Positions 16,691-25,044 of a stretch of 64,000 bases of DNA are shown piece after piece. The translations under genes were made by a program, and so were the position numbers. The notes beneath the pieces are model-generated. The model was not told where the DNA came from. It saw nothing but the letters and a program-made list of their open reading frames with translations, and searched no databases. How positions within the stretch are numbered: position 1 is the first letter of the stretch; each line of letters opens with the position of its first letter. The DNA comes from Chryseobacterium caseinilyticum (GTDB lineage: Bacteria > Bacteroidota > Bacteroidia > Flavobacteriales > Weeksellaceae), in NCBI RefSeq assembly GCF_014837145.1, contig NZ_JACYFS010000001.1, positions 248,001-312,000 of the forward strand, in the 5' to 3' direction.

Positions 16691-17566
16691 ATGGACAGAA
16701 AAGATTTTTTAAAGAAAGGATTATTGGGAACAGGAATGTTTGTAGCAACCGCTTCATTGGGAAATACAATGAAAAATGAGATTGACGAAATAGAACCACT
16801 GGAGCCGATTGGATATAATCATTTACCAAACACCGATTCAAAAATCAAAGACAATTCTGTGATTCACAAAGCGGATTCCAGAGGTAAAGCAGACCATGGT
16901 TGGTTGGTAAGTAACCATACTTTCAGTTTTGCAAATTATCATAATCCGGAGAGAATGCATTTTGGTGTTCTCAGAGTTTTGAATGACGATAAAGTGGAGG
17001 CGGGAAGAGGTTTCGGAACGCATCCGCACGACAATATGGAAATCATAAGTATTCCTTTGGAGGGTGATTTGGAGCATAAAGACAATATGGGAAATTCTAC
17101 GGTTATCAAGAGTGGAGACATTCAGGTGATGAGTGCCGGAACGGGAATTATGCACAGCGAATTCAATAAAAATAACGACAGTTTGGTAAAGTTTCTTCAG
17201 ATTTGGGTATATCCCAACAAAAGAAATGTGACACCACGATATGACCAGATTACTTTAGACAAATCAAAAGGTCAGAATCAATTCCAGCAGATTCTTTCTC
17301 CCAATGCAGATGACGAAGGCGTTTGGATTCATCAGGATGCCTGGTTTCACTTAGGTAACTTCGAAAATCATGTTGAAACCAATTATCAGATTAAGAAAAA
17401 AGGAAACGGTGTGTATGCCTTTATTTTAAAAGGAAGTGCAGAAATCGAGGGACAGAAAGTGGAAACGAGAGACGGTTTCGGAGTTTGGGATATTACAGAT
17501 TTAAATATCAAATCAACAGCAGAAGGGACGGAAATTTTATTGATGGATGTTCCGATGACGATGTAA
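16691..17566 (+). CDS. Pirin-family protein with N-terminal export-like segment
   Basis: A 291-residue bicupin of the pirin (YhaK/YhhW) family. The N-terminal cupin has the metal-binding pattern GTHPHDNMEI at about 110-119 and a second histidine in GTGIMHSE near 156; the family binds iron or another metal and some members have quercetinase activity. Residues 1-29 (MDRKDFLKKGLLGTGMFVATASLG) resemble a lipoprotein-less or Tat-like signal, although the twin arginine is replaced by RK, so export is uncertain. It follows a Crp/Fnr gene by 150 bases. Confidence 0.82.
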   Translation: MDRKDFLKKGLLGTGMFVATASLGNTMKNEIDEIEPLEPIGYNHLPNTDSKIKDNSVIHKADSRGKADHGWLVSNHTFSFANYHNPERMHFGVLRVLNDDKVEAGRGFGTHPHDNMEIISIPLEGDLEHKDNMGNSTVIKSGDIQVMSAGTGIMHSEFNKNNDSLVKFLQIWVYPNKRNVTPRYDQITLDKSKGQNQFQQILSPNADDEGVWIHQDAWFHLGNFENHVETNYQIKKKGNGVYAFILKGSAEIEGQKVETRDGFGVWDITDLNIKSTAEGTEILLMDVPMTM

Positions 17567-17584
17567 GAGTTTGATCAAGAATTT

Positions 17585-17615
17585 TCAATTAATTATTGGG
17601 TTTTAATTGATTTTT
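17585..17615 (+). terminator. AT-rich hairpin after pirin gene
   Basis: TCAATTAA and TTAATTGA form an 8-bp stem followed by five T, 18 bases past the pirin stop. Confidence 0.5.
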
Positions 17616-17673
17616 CAAAAGGTACAGATTAAAAGAAAATTTAACATAATTTTTTTAATAATACCCATTTCCG

Positions 17674-17681
17674 TAAATTTG
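17674..17681 (+). promoter_or_regulatory. Candidate -7 promoter element for the gnd-zwf-pgl operon
   Basis: TAAATTTG matches TAnnTTTG exactly, 34 bases before the gnd start codon, which would leave a leader of roughly 25-30 bases. A clear -33 element is not visible. Confidence 0.5.
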
Positions 17682-17714
17682 AGCTGTAAAAATAAAAATA
17701 AATCTTAAGTAAGA

Positions 17715-19133
17715 ATGGAAAAGTATAATTACGGGGTCGTTGGTCTCGGCGTAATGGGGAGAAATCTGCTTTATAATATTGCTGATAACGGTTTTTCTGT
17801 AGCAGGATTCGATTTAGATGAAGAAAAAGTTATCGAACTTAAAAATGGAGTGGCTGAAGGTACAAAGGTTATCGGTTCTGTTTCTCTGGAAGAATTTGTA
17901 ATAGGTCTGGATATTCCGAGAAAAATTATTCTGATGGTTCCTGCAGGTAAGCCGGTAGATGCCGTTCTTGAAAGTATTACACCGTTTCTTACCCCGAAAG
18001 ATGTCGTAATTGATGCAGGAAATTCTTATTTTAAAGATACCGAAAGACGTATCGCAGATTTGACATCTAAAAATCTGCATTTTATGGGAATGGGCGTTTC
18101 AGGAGGAGAGCAGGGCGCAAGAAGAGGACCAAGCATCATGCCAGGAGGTGATTTGGAAGCTTTCAACCTTGTTAAACCGATGCTGGAAGTCATTTCAGCA
18201 AAAATAAACGGTGAACCCTGTACGGCTTATATGGGCAAAGGTGCTGCAGGAAATTATGTGAAAATGGTTCACAACGGTATAGAATATGCCATTATGCAGT
18301 TGATAAGTGAGGCTTACGATTTGTTGAGAAAGGGAGCAAACCTGAATAACGGTCAGCTGTACGAAGTTTTCAAAAAATGGAATAAAGGAGAGATGAATTC
18401 TTTTCTCATTGAAATCACAAGAGATATTTTCAAACAGAAAGATGATTTGACAGACGGCTTTCTCGTTGATCAGATTTTAGATAAAGCAGGAGCAAAAGGA
18501 ACAGGGAAATGGACTTCTGAGCAGGCAATGGAAATTGGCGTTTCTATCCCGACAATCGATATTGCTGTAACTTCAAGAATTTTATCTGCCTATAAGGAAG
18601 AGCGTGTTCAGGCGTCCCAGTTATATACGAAAGATGAAGTTGGAACTACTGAAAACACAGAATTATTTATTAAAGAAGTTGGTGATGCGTTATATCTAGC
18701 TACATTAATCAGTTATGCTCAGGGTTTGGCACTGTTAGTAAAAGCTTCGGAAGAATATCAGTTTGAAACTCCTTTGAAAGATGTTGTGAAAATCTGGAGA
18801 GGTGGTTGCATTATCCGTTCTGTTCTGTTAGAGAAATTCTACAGTGCTTATACTGAAAATCCAAACCTGACTAATATTTTATTGAATAAAGAAATTTCCG
18901 AAATTGTAAAATCTAAAATTAAACCTTTGAGAAATACAGCGTCCTTTGCTGTATCAAATGGAATTCCAAGTTTAGGCATTCAAACTGCTTTGGGGTATTT
19001 TGATGCTTACACAACGGAATCTTTGCCAGTGAATCTTCTACAGGCTCAACGCGATTATTTTGGAGCACACACTTATCAAAGAGTTGATAGAGAAGGTGTT
19101 TTCCATGCTTTCTGGAATAATGGAAATAATTAA
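17715..19133 (+). CDS. gnd: 6-phosphogluconate dehydrogenase, decarboxylating
   Basis: This 472-residue enzyme converts 6-phosphogluconate to ribulose 5-phosphate and CO2 in the oxidative pentose phosphate pathway. The N-terminal Rossmann domain starts GLGVMGRNLLYNIADNGFSV. The active site includes Lys183 and Asn187 in YVKMVHNGIE, and the helical C-terminal domain includes LVDQILDKAGAKGTGKWT. Strand beta-2 ends GFDLDEEK rather than the NR pattern usual in NADP-specific enzymes, which leaves coenzyme preference open. It is the first gene of an operon with zwf 11 bases downstream and then pgl. Confidence 0.95.
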   Translation: MEKYNYGVVGLGVMGRNLLYNIADNGFSVAGFDLDEEKVIELKNGVAEGTKVIGSVSLEEFVIGLDIPRKIILMVPAGKPVDAVLESITPFLTPKDVVIDAGNSYFKDTERRIADLTSKNLHFMGMGVSGGEQGARRGPSIMPGGDLEAFNLVKPMLEVISAKINGEPCTAYMGKGAAGNYVKMVHNGIEYAIMQLISEAYDLLRKGANLNNGQLYEVFKKWNKGEMNSFLIEITRDIFKQKDDLTDGFLVDQILDKAGAKGTGKWTSEQAMEIGVSIPTIDIAVTSRILSAYKEERVQASQLYTKDEVGTTENTELFIKEVGDALYLATLISYAQGLALLVKASEEYQFETPLKDVVKIWRGGCIIRSVLLEKFYSAYTENPNLTNILLNKEISEIVKSKIKPLRNTASFAVSNGIPSLGIQTALGYFDAYTTESLPVNLLQAQRDYFGAHTYQRVDREGVFHAFWNNGNN

Positions 19134-19144
19134 AAATCTGGAAA

Positions 19145-20626
19145 ATGAGCGAATATACAGTTTTGAAACCAACGACTATTGTTATCTTTGGTGCAACAGG
19201 AGATTTAGCAAAAAGAAAACTTTTTCCGGCATTTTATAATTTATATATCGATGGAAGAATGCCCAAAGGTTTCAATATCTTAGCTTTGGGAAGAGCAGAA
19301 AATACAGATGAAAACTTTAGAAATTATATCAGAGAAAATCTGGAGAACTTCTCAAGAAAAAAAGTAACTTCTGAAGATTGGGCCGGTTTTCAGGCTCATA
19401 TTACTTATTTTCAACATCAATTGGATGAAGAAAATTCTTACAAAAGCCTTTATCAGAAATTGGAAGATTTGGATAAGGTCTATGGGACAAGAGGTAACAG
19501 ACTTTTCTACTTGTCTATTGCGCCTAATTTTGTATCGGTTATTTCCGGTCACATGAAAAATGCTTCAATTGCTTCCGACCCTAAAAAAGACCGAATCATC
19601 ATTGAGAAACCTTTTGGGCACGACAAAGCATCGGCGATTGAACTTAATAATCTTCTTTCTCAAACTTTTGAAGAAGAGCAGATCTATCGTATTGACCACT
19701 ATTTGGGAAAAGAAACAGTACAGAATATTTTGGCATTCAGATTCGGAAACTCGATTTTTGAACCTTTGTGGAATCACAGACATATAGAATCTGTTCAGAT
19801 CACTGTTGCAGAAGAAGTTGGCGTGGAAACACGAGCTTCTTTTTATGAGCAGACAGGAGCGCTTCGGGATATGATTCAGAATCATTTGTTACAAATCCTT
19901 TGTATGGTTTCTATGGAAGCACCCGCTTCACTGGAATCGGGCGAAATTAGAAATCGTAAAGTAGATGTTCTGAAATCAATTCGTAGAATTACCCCTGAAA
20001 AAGTGAATCATTATGCAGTGAGAGGGCAGTATGGTAAAGGAACAATTAATGGAGTTGAAGCCAAAGGTTACAGAGAAGAAGATGGAGTTGCGAGTGATTC
20101 TAATACAGAAACTTTCGCTGCGATAAAATTTTATCTTGATAACGAAAGATGGCAAAACGTTCCATTCTACGTTCGTACCGGAAAAAAAATGAAGGAAAAA
20201 CATTCTTATATTACGATTCAGTTCAGGCCACTTCCTCATTCTACATTTACAGATGGACCTTCACAATTGTCAGCGAATAGATTGGTTATCAATATTCAGC
20301 CGTCGATGGATATCAGACTTCAGTTTATGTCAAAGAAACCTGGACTTTCTTTGGATTTAGAGCCGGTAGAAATGGTCTTTAATGATTTTGCCTGTCAGGA
20401 AAATAGTCCGGAAGCTTATGAAACATTGTTATTAGAGGCACTGTCAGGAGATTTGACTTTGTTTATGCGTTCAGATCAGGTAGAAGAAGCCTGGGATGTG
20501 ATGAAAACCATTCAGGAAACCTGGGAAAAAACAAAAGATTCTTCTTTTCCAGATTACGAAGCCGGAAGCTGGGGACCAGAAGACAGTAATGCTTTGGTTG
20601 CGAGACAAGGTCATAAATGGGTTTAA
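19145..20626 (+). CDS. zwf: Glucose-6-phosphate 1-dehydrogenase
   Basis: A 493-residue enzyme oxidising glucose 6-phosphate to 6-phosphoglucono-1,5-lactone with reduction of NAD(P). The coenzyme fingerprint IFGATGDLAKRKL is at residues 14-26, and the substrate motif RIDHYLGKE at 182-190 carries the catalytic histidine. The length is standard. It starts 11 bases after gnd and ends 15 bases before pgl, so all three oxidative-branch enzymes are made from one transcript. Confidence 0.96.
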   Translation: MSEYTVLKPTTIVIFGATGDLAKRKLFPAFYNLYIDGRMPKGFNILALGRAENTDENFRNYIRENLENFSRKKVTSEDWAGFQAHITYFQHQLDEENSYKSLYQKLEDLDKVYGTRGNRLFYLSIAPNFVSVISGHMKNASIASDPKKDRIIIEKPFGHDKASAIELNNLLSQTFEEEQIYRIDHYLGKETVQNILAFRFGNSIFEPLWNHRHIESVQITVAEEVGVETRASFYEQTGALRDMIQNHLLQILCMVSMEAPASLESGEIRNRKVDVLKSIRRITPEKVNHYAVRGQYGKGTINGVEAKGYREEDGVASDSNTETFAAIKFYLDNERWQNVPFYVRTGKKMKEKHSYITIQFRPLPHSTFTDGPSQLSANRLVINIQPSMDIRLQFMSKKPGLSLDLEPVEMVFNDFACQENSPEAYETLLLEALSGDLTLFMRSDQVEEAWDVMKTIQETWEKTKDSSFPDYEAGSWGPEDSNALVARQGHKWV

Positions 20627-20641
20627 TTTAAAACGGTAAAA

Positions 20642-21352
20642 ATGAATATTACAGTATTTGATCATTTAGATACATTATATAAAAAAGCGGCAGATACTTT
20701 TGTGGAACTGTCAGAAAAGTCTATCCAAAAACATGGCAAATTTACAGTTGCATTAAGTGGTGGTTCTTCTCCAAAAGCCATTTTCAGCTTATTGGCAACT
20801 CAGGAATATGCTGAAAAAATAGAGTGGAACAAGCTTTATTTTTTCTGGGTTGATGAAAGATGGGTTCCTCTTGAAGATGAAAAAAGTAATTTTAAAATGA
20901 CACTGGAAACACTTCTGGATAAAGTTCCCGTAAATAGAAATCAGATTTTTCCAATGTATAAAGATGGAGTTGAACCTGAAGATTATGCAAAGGAATATGA
21001 ATTGCACATCCGAAATGTTTTGGGCGATGAAGGTATTTTTGATTTTATTCTTTTAGGGATGGGGGATGACGGTCACACAGCTTCTCTATTTCCGGGTGAA
21101 AAGATTCTTCATGAAAAAGAAAAATGGGTAGATGCTTATTATCTGAAACCTCAGGAAATGTACAGAATTACTTTGACTGAGCCCATCATCAATAAAGCAG
21201 AAAATGTTTTGATTGTCACATTCGGCAAATCTAAAAAACATGCTCTGAATGAAGTTTTACATGGAGCGTATGAACCTGAATTATATCCTCTTCAGTTAAT
21301 TGAAAAGAAAGAAGGAGTACAGATTTTCACTGACGAAGAAGCGACAAATTAA
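20642..21352 (+). CDS. pgl: 6-phosphogluconolactonase
   Basis: A 236-residue lactonase of the DevB/NagB-like fold that hydrolyses 6-phosphogluconolactone to 6-phosphogluconate. Family blocks are ALSGGSSPKAIFSLL at about 37-52, FFWVDERWVPLEDEKSN near 68-84 and ILLGMGDDGHTASLFPG near 136-152. Its position as the last gene of gnd-zwf-pgl confirms the role. Confidence 0.94.
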   Translation: MNITVFDHLDTLYKKAADTFVELSEKSIQKHGKFTVALSGGSSPKAIFSLLATQEYAEKIEWNKLYFFWVDERWVPLEDEKSNFKMTLETLLDKVPVNRNQIFPMYKDGVEPEDYAKEYELHIRNVLGDEGIFDFILLGMGDDGHTASLFPGEKILHEKEKWVDAYYLKPQEMYRITLTEPIINKAENVLIVTFGKSKKHALNEVLHGAYEPELYPLQLIEKKEGVQIFTDEEATN

Positions 21353-21391
21353 TCTTGCATATTTTTTCGCTAAACTGATTTAATCAAACTC

Positions 21392-21433
21392 GTTAAATGA
21401 ACAGTAAACTTTTTCATCATGAATTTGTGCTGT
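21392..21433. repeat. 42-base repeat, copy B
   Basis: Aligns to 16621-16662 at about 31 of 42 positions, including the GTTAAATG start and CTGT end. The -7 core is GAATTTG here, so promoter function is less likely than in copy A. Confidence 0.4.
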
Positions 21434-21611
21434 TTTTAATCTTCGAAAAATTAAAAGTATTTTGAGAATTTGATGATCATATTCTAACAAAAAAAATTAA
21501 ACTGTCATTCATTTTTGAGTGGTGTACTATATTGAATAAGACTTGGGTTTATTATCTGAGTCTTATTTTTTTATACCAGTTTCACAATTAAGTATTTTAA
21601 AATCATTTTGA

Positions 21612-21623
21612 TTAAACGATTAA
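21612..21623. promoter_or_regulatory. Possible second LacI operator
   Basis: TTAAACGATTAA differs by one base from the perfect palindrome TTAAACGTTTAA at 22860 and has the central CG typical of LacI-family sites. It lies 212 bases before the lacI-like gene and could give autoregulation. Confidence 0.4.
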
Positions 21624-21786
21624 CCAAAATTTAATAGTAGAGCAATATCTGGTAAATTTAAATTAATGTTTGAATTTGAATTTATTTTTAATGTATTGAT
21701 TATTCGATATTTAAGTATAAATTTGTTTTTAAAGAAAAATTTGCCAAATTACACTTTTTTCTGAATTGACGAAAAAAAATCAACTA

Positions 21787-21817
21787 TTGTTTTTTTAATT
21801 TATTATTAAATACTTTG
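21787..21817 (+). promoter_or_regulatory. Candidate promoter of the LacI-family gene
   Basis: TTG at 21787-21789 and TACTTTG at 21811-21817 are 21 bases apart, close to the Bacteroidota -33/-7 arrangement though the -7 box is one base short of consensus. The GTG start follows at 21835. Confidence 0.35.
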
Positions 21818-21834
21818 CATTGTAAATCAGAACA

Positions 21835-22842
21835 GTGAAACGTGCATCCATTAAAGATATAGCCAGAATTGCCGGAGTGTCCGTTGCAACCGTTTCTTAT
21901 GTTCTGAACAGGAAAGAAGGACAGAGAATCAGTGAAGATACCCAAAAAAAAATTTTTGAAATTGCTGAAACGATTAACTACACTCCTAATAAAATTGCCA
22001 TAAGTCTTCAGAATAATAAAAGTAAATTATTAGGTCTGATTGTAGCTGATATTTCCAATGATTTTTATTCCAGTATTGCCAGAAGTTTAGAAGATCGAGC
22101 TCTGAAGCTGGGATACACTTTGATTATCGGAAGTTCTGATGAGAATGCAGAAAAGTTTGAAAAGCTGATTGATCTATTTTCCCAACAGCAGGTTGATGGG
22201 ATGATTGTCGCGCCAGTTGCCGGTTCGGAAAATATTCTGCAGAAGTTATTGAATAAAAACTATCCTTTGGTCACAATCGACAGATATCTTAAAGGAATCA
22301 ATGCTCCCGGAGTTATATTGAATAACAGAGAGATTGCGGAAAGTACAACATCTTATCTGCTGGAAAAAGATTTTGACGAGATGATCTATTTAGGTTATGA
22401 TACAAAATTACCTCATCTTTTGGATAGAAGAGCAGGATTTGAGACAAGTATTGTAGATTCAGGAAAGAAGGTAAATGCCAGATATATAGCTGTGGGTCTG
22501 GAGAATATCATGGAAGAAATTCAGTCTAAACTTAAACTGTTTTTAGGTAAAAATCCAAAAAATACCGCTTTATATTTCTCGAGCAACAAACTTGCTGTTG
22601 CCGGTCTTGCTTATCTTGTGAAAAATAATATCAAAGTGCCTGAACAGGTTTCTGTGCTTGCTTTTGATGAGACAGAAGCATACAGATTATTTCCTTCAGA
22701 AATCACTTTTGTAAAACAACCATTGGAAGAAATGGCAGATGAAGCTATTAAATTGCTTGATATTCAAATCAATCAATACAGTTCTACAGCAAAAAAAATT
22801 ACGCTTACAGGAGAATTAATCATTAAAAATTCAATAAAATAA
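21835..22842 (+). CDS. LacI-family transcriptional regulator
   Basis: A 335-residue repressor from a GTG start. The N-terminal helix-turn-helix and hinge (SIKDIARIAGVSVATVSYVLN, about 4-24) are textbook LacI, followed by a periplasmic-binding-protein-like effector domain (about 60-330). It lies 34 bases before a fructokinase gene with a perfect CG-centred palindrome (22860-22871) between them, so it most likely represses the sugar operon 22877-27318 until a sugar or sugar phosphate binds. The effector is not identifiable; a ketohexose or its phosphate fits the operon content. Confidence 0.92.
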   Translation: MKRASIKDIARIAGVSVATVSYVLNRKEGQRISEDTQKKIFEIAETINYTPNKIAISLQNNKSKLLGLIVADISNDFYSSIARSLEDRALKLGYTLIIGSSDENAEKFEKLIDLFSQQQVDGMIVAPVAGSENILQKLLNKNYPLVTIDRYLKGINAPGVILNNREIAESTTSYLLEKDFDEMIYLGYDTKLPHLLDRRAGFETSIVDSGKKVNARYIAVGLENIMEEIQSKLKLFLGKNPKNTALYFSSNKLAVAGLAYLVKNNIKVPEQVSVLAFDETEAYRLFPSEITFVKQPLEEMADEAIKLLDIQINQYSSTAKKITLTGELIIKNSIK

Positions 22843-22859
22843 TTTTTTTACTAAATTAC

Positions 22860-22871
22860 TTAAACGTTTAA
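22860..22871. promoter_or_regulatory. LacI-family operator before fructokinase gene
   Basis: TTAAACGTTTAA is a perfect 12-bp palindrome with the central CG step contacted by the LacI hinge helix. It ends five bases before the fructokinase ATG and follows the regulator stop by 18 bases. Confidence 0.75.
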
Positions 22872-22876
22872 TCTAT

Positions 22877-23788
22877 ATGAATAATAATAAATCTTACGCC
22901 GTGTGTTTCGGAGAAGTGCTTTGGGATATTTTTCCCACCGTTTCACGAGCTGGTGGCGCACCGTTCAATGTTGCATACAATCTTGACAAAATGGGAGTAG
23001 AGGTTCAGATGATCAGTAAAGTCGGGAATGATACATTGGGAAACGAACTTCTTAATCAGATTAAAAACTGGAATATTTCAACAGATTTTATCCAGATTGA
23101 TAATGAAAAACCGACCGGAACTGTCGTTGCAAATTTTGATGAACAGGGAGAAGCGCATTACAATATTGTAAATAATGTGGCTTGGGATAATATCCGGATT
23201 ACTGAGAAACAAAAAGAATTAATTCAAAATTCAAAAGCTTTTGTTTTTGGAAGCTTGATTGCCAGAAACGAAGTGTCAAAAAATACACTTTTGGAATTGA
23301 TAGAACTCTCCAGATTCAGAGTATTTGATGTCAATTTCCGCCCGCCTTTCATCGATTTTGAATTAATCAAAACATTACTTCACAAAGCAGATTTGGTAAA
23401 GATGAACAAAGCAGAATTGAGAACCATAATCGAATTTCTTGGCGAAGAATACATTGATGAAGATAACAGCATCAGGCATATTCAAAAACATTTTGACCTG
23501 AACGAGATTGTGCTTACAAAAGGAAGCAAAGGCGCAAGATATTTTGTGGGAGATAAAAGTTACAATTTCCCGGCAGTTGCTATAGAAGTTAACGACACAG
23601 TTGGAAGCGGCGATTCTTTTCTTGCCGGCTTTTTATCGAAAAGAATTCAAGGGAAATTACCTGAAGAAATTATGAAACAGGCTGTTTCTCTTGGTGCTTT
23701 TATTACTTCAAAATCAGGAGCTTGCCCAGATTACACTTACGGAGAATTCAAATCTTTCCGTGAAGAGCATTACGGTGAAACTATTTAA
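22877..23788 (+). CDS. PfkB-family fructokinase
   Basis: A 303-residue sugar kinase of the ribokinase fold. The first PfkB signature region (GGAPFNVAYNLDKMG, 26-40) binds sugar. The second (DTVGSGDSFLAGF, 240-252) holds the anion hole and catalytic base Asp246. It should phosphorylate fructose or a related ketose to the 6-phosphate with ATP. It opens an operon with an FHS symporter, a LamB-like porin and a ketose 3-epimerase, and a LacI operator overlaps its leader. A paralogue is at 49675. Confidence 0.88.
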   Translation: MNNNKSYAVCFGEVLWDIFPTVSRAGGAPFNVAYNLDKMGVEVQMISKVGNDTLGNELLNQIKNWNISTDFIQIDNEKPTGTVVANFDEQGEAHYNIVNNVAWDNIRITEKQKELIQNSKAFVFGSLIARNEVSKNTLLELIELSRFRVFDVNFRPPFIDFELIKTLLHKADLVKMNKAELRTIIEFLGEEYIDEDNSIRHIQKHFDLNEIVLTKGSKGARYFVGDKSYNFPAVAIEVNDTVGSGDSFLAGFLSKRIQGKLPEEIMKQAVSLGAFITSKSGACPDYTYGEFKSFREEHYGETI

Positions 23789-23798
23789 AATTAACACT

Positions 23799-25043
23799 AT
23801 GAATACTGCAAAATTTACAGAAAAAAAATACGTTGTCGTTTTGGCGTTTGTGATTTCACTATTTTTCTTTTGGGCAATCGCTTTGACAATGGGCGACGTG
23901 CTTAATAAACATTTCCAGAATGTTTTGAATATCTCCAAATCAAAATCTGGTCTGGTACAGCTTTCAATTTTCGGAGCTTATGCATTGATGGGAATTCCTG
24001 CAGGATTGTTTATGAAAAAATTTGGATATAAAATGGGTGTTATCCTGGGATTATCATTGTTCGCGCTTGGTTCTTTCCTTTTCATTCCGGCAGCAAACCA
24101 AATGTCATTTGACTTTTTCAGAATTGCGCTTTTCGTTTTGGCAATGGGAATGGCGACCTTAGAAACGGTGGCGCACCCTTTTGTCGCAGCTTTGGGAAAT
24201 GAAAAAACGAGTGATCAAAGGGTGAATTTCGCGCAGTCTTTTAATGGTTTGGGCGCAATTATAGGCCCGCTTTTGGGAGGTTATTTTATTTTCGGAAAGT
24301 CCGGTCTGGATGATAATTCATTAAATTCTGTAAAAGATCTTTACACCTGGATTGGCGTTGTGATTTTGACGATCACGATTGTTTTTTCTTTTATCAAGGT
24401 TCCGAGTCTTAAAGATCCACATGCCGAAGATATTACGATTTCAGAGAAAGAAAATCGAGTAGAAGCTTCAGTGTCAGATCCTCACGCGCCACTTTGGAAA
24501 CAAAGGCATTTTATTTTTGCTGTGATCGCGCAGTTTTTCAACATCGCAGCACAAGGAGGAACGTGGGCCTATTTCATTAATTATGGTGTTGAAAAAATGC
24601 ATCTTCCGGAGATCCAGGCTTCTTACTATTTTTCATTAAGTATGGCGATGATGATGATTGGTCGTTTTGTAGGAACATTTTTGATGAAATTCATCGCTCC
24701 GAATAAACTTCTTGCAATTTTTACAGCTTGCAATATTGTATTATGTTTGATTATTTCGCAAAGTTTCGGTTGGGCGTCTTTCATCAGTTTGATTTTATTA
24801 AATCTATTCTTAAGTGTAATGTATCCTACTATTTTCAGCCTTGGACTGAAGCGTTTAGGCAACAAAGTTCCGCAGGCATCTTCTTTCCTTGTGATGGCGA
24901 TGTTTGGGGGTGCAGTATTTCCTCCTTTGATGGGAAAAATTGCTGAGAAAGATATTGCACACGCTTATCTTCTTCCAATTGTTTGTTACGCTTTAATTCT
25001 ATTGTTTGCTTTGAAATTCTACAAGCCAAAGACACTTAAATAA
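23799..25043 (+). CDS. FHS-family sugar:proton symporter (FucP/GluP-like)
   Basis: A 414-residue membrane protein with about 12 transmembrane segments. The start MNTAKFTEKKYVVVLAF at 23799 is chosen because it lies 10 bases after the kinase stop; the frame extends upstream only inside the kinase gene. Family features include FFFWAIALTMGDVLNKHFQ in TM1, where FucP/GluP proteins carry an FxxWG-like segment, and LSIFGAYALMGIPAG in TM2. These transporters import fucose, glucose, galactose or fructose with protons. The adjacent fructokinase and epimerase favour a ketose substrate. Confidence 0.87.
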   Translation: MNTAKFTEKKYVVVLAFVISLFFFWAIALTMGDVLNKHFQNVLNISKSKSGLVQLSIFGAYALMGIPAGLFMKKFGYKMGVILGLSLFALGSFLFIPAANQMSFDFFRIALFVLAMGMATLETVAHPFVAALGNEKTSDQRVNFAQSFNGLGAIIGPLLGGYFIFGKSGLDDNSLNSVKDLYTWIGVVILTITIVFSFIKVPSLKDPHAEDITISEKENRVEASVSDPHAPLWKQRHFIFAVIAQFFNIAAQGGTWAYFINYGVEKMHLPEIQASYYFSLSMAMMMIGRFVGTFLMKFIAPNKLLAIFTACNIVLCLIISQSFGWASFISLILLNLFLSVMYPTIFSLGLKRLGNKVPQASSFLVMAMFGGAVFPPLMGKIAEKDIAHAYLLPIVCYALILLFALKFYKPKTLK

Positions 25044-25044
25044 G

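Larger units (their letters stand above)
21353..21834. other. Long AT-rich gap before LacI gene
   Basis: 482 bases with no gene seen. It holds the second copy of a 42-base repeat (21392), a possible LacI operator (21612) and a candidate promoter (21787-21817). No strong terminator for pgl is visible. Confidence 0.5.
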
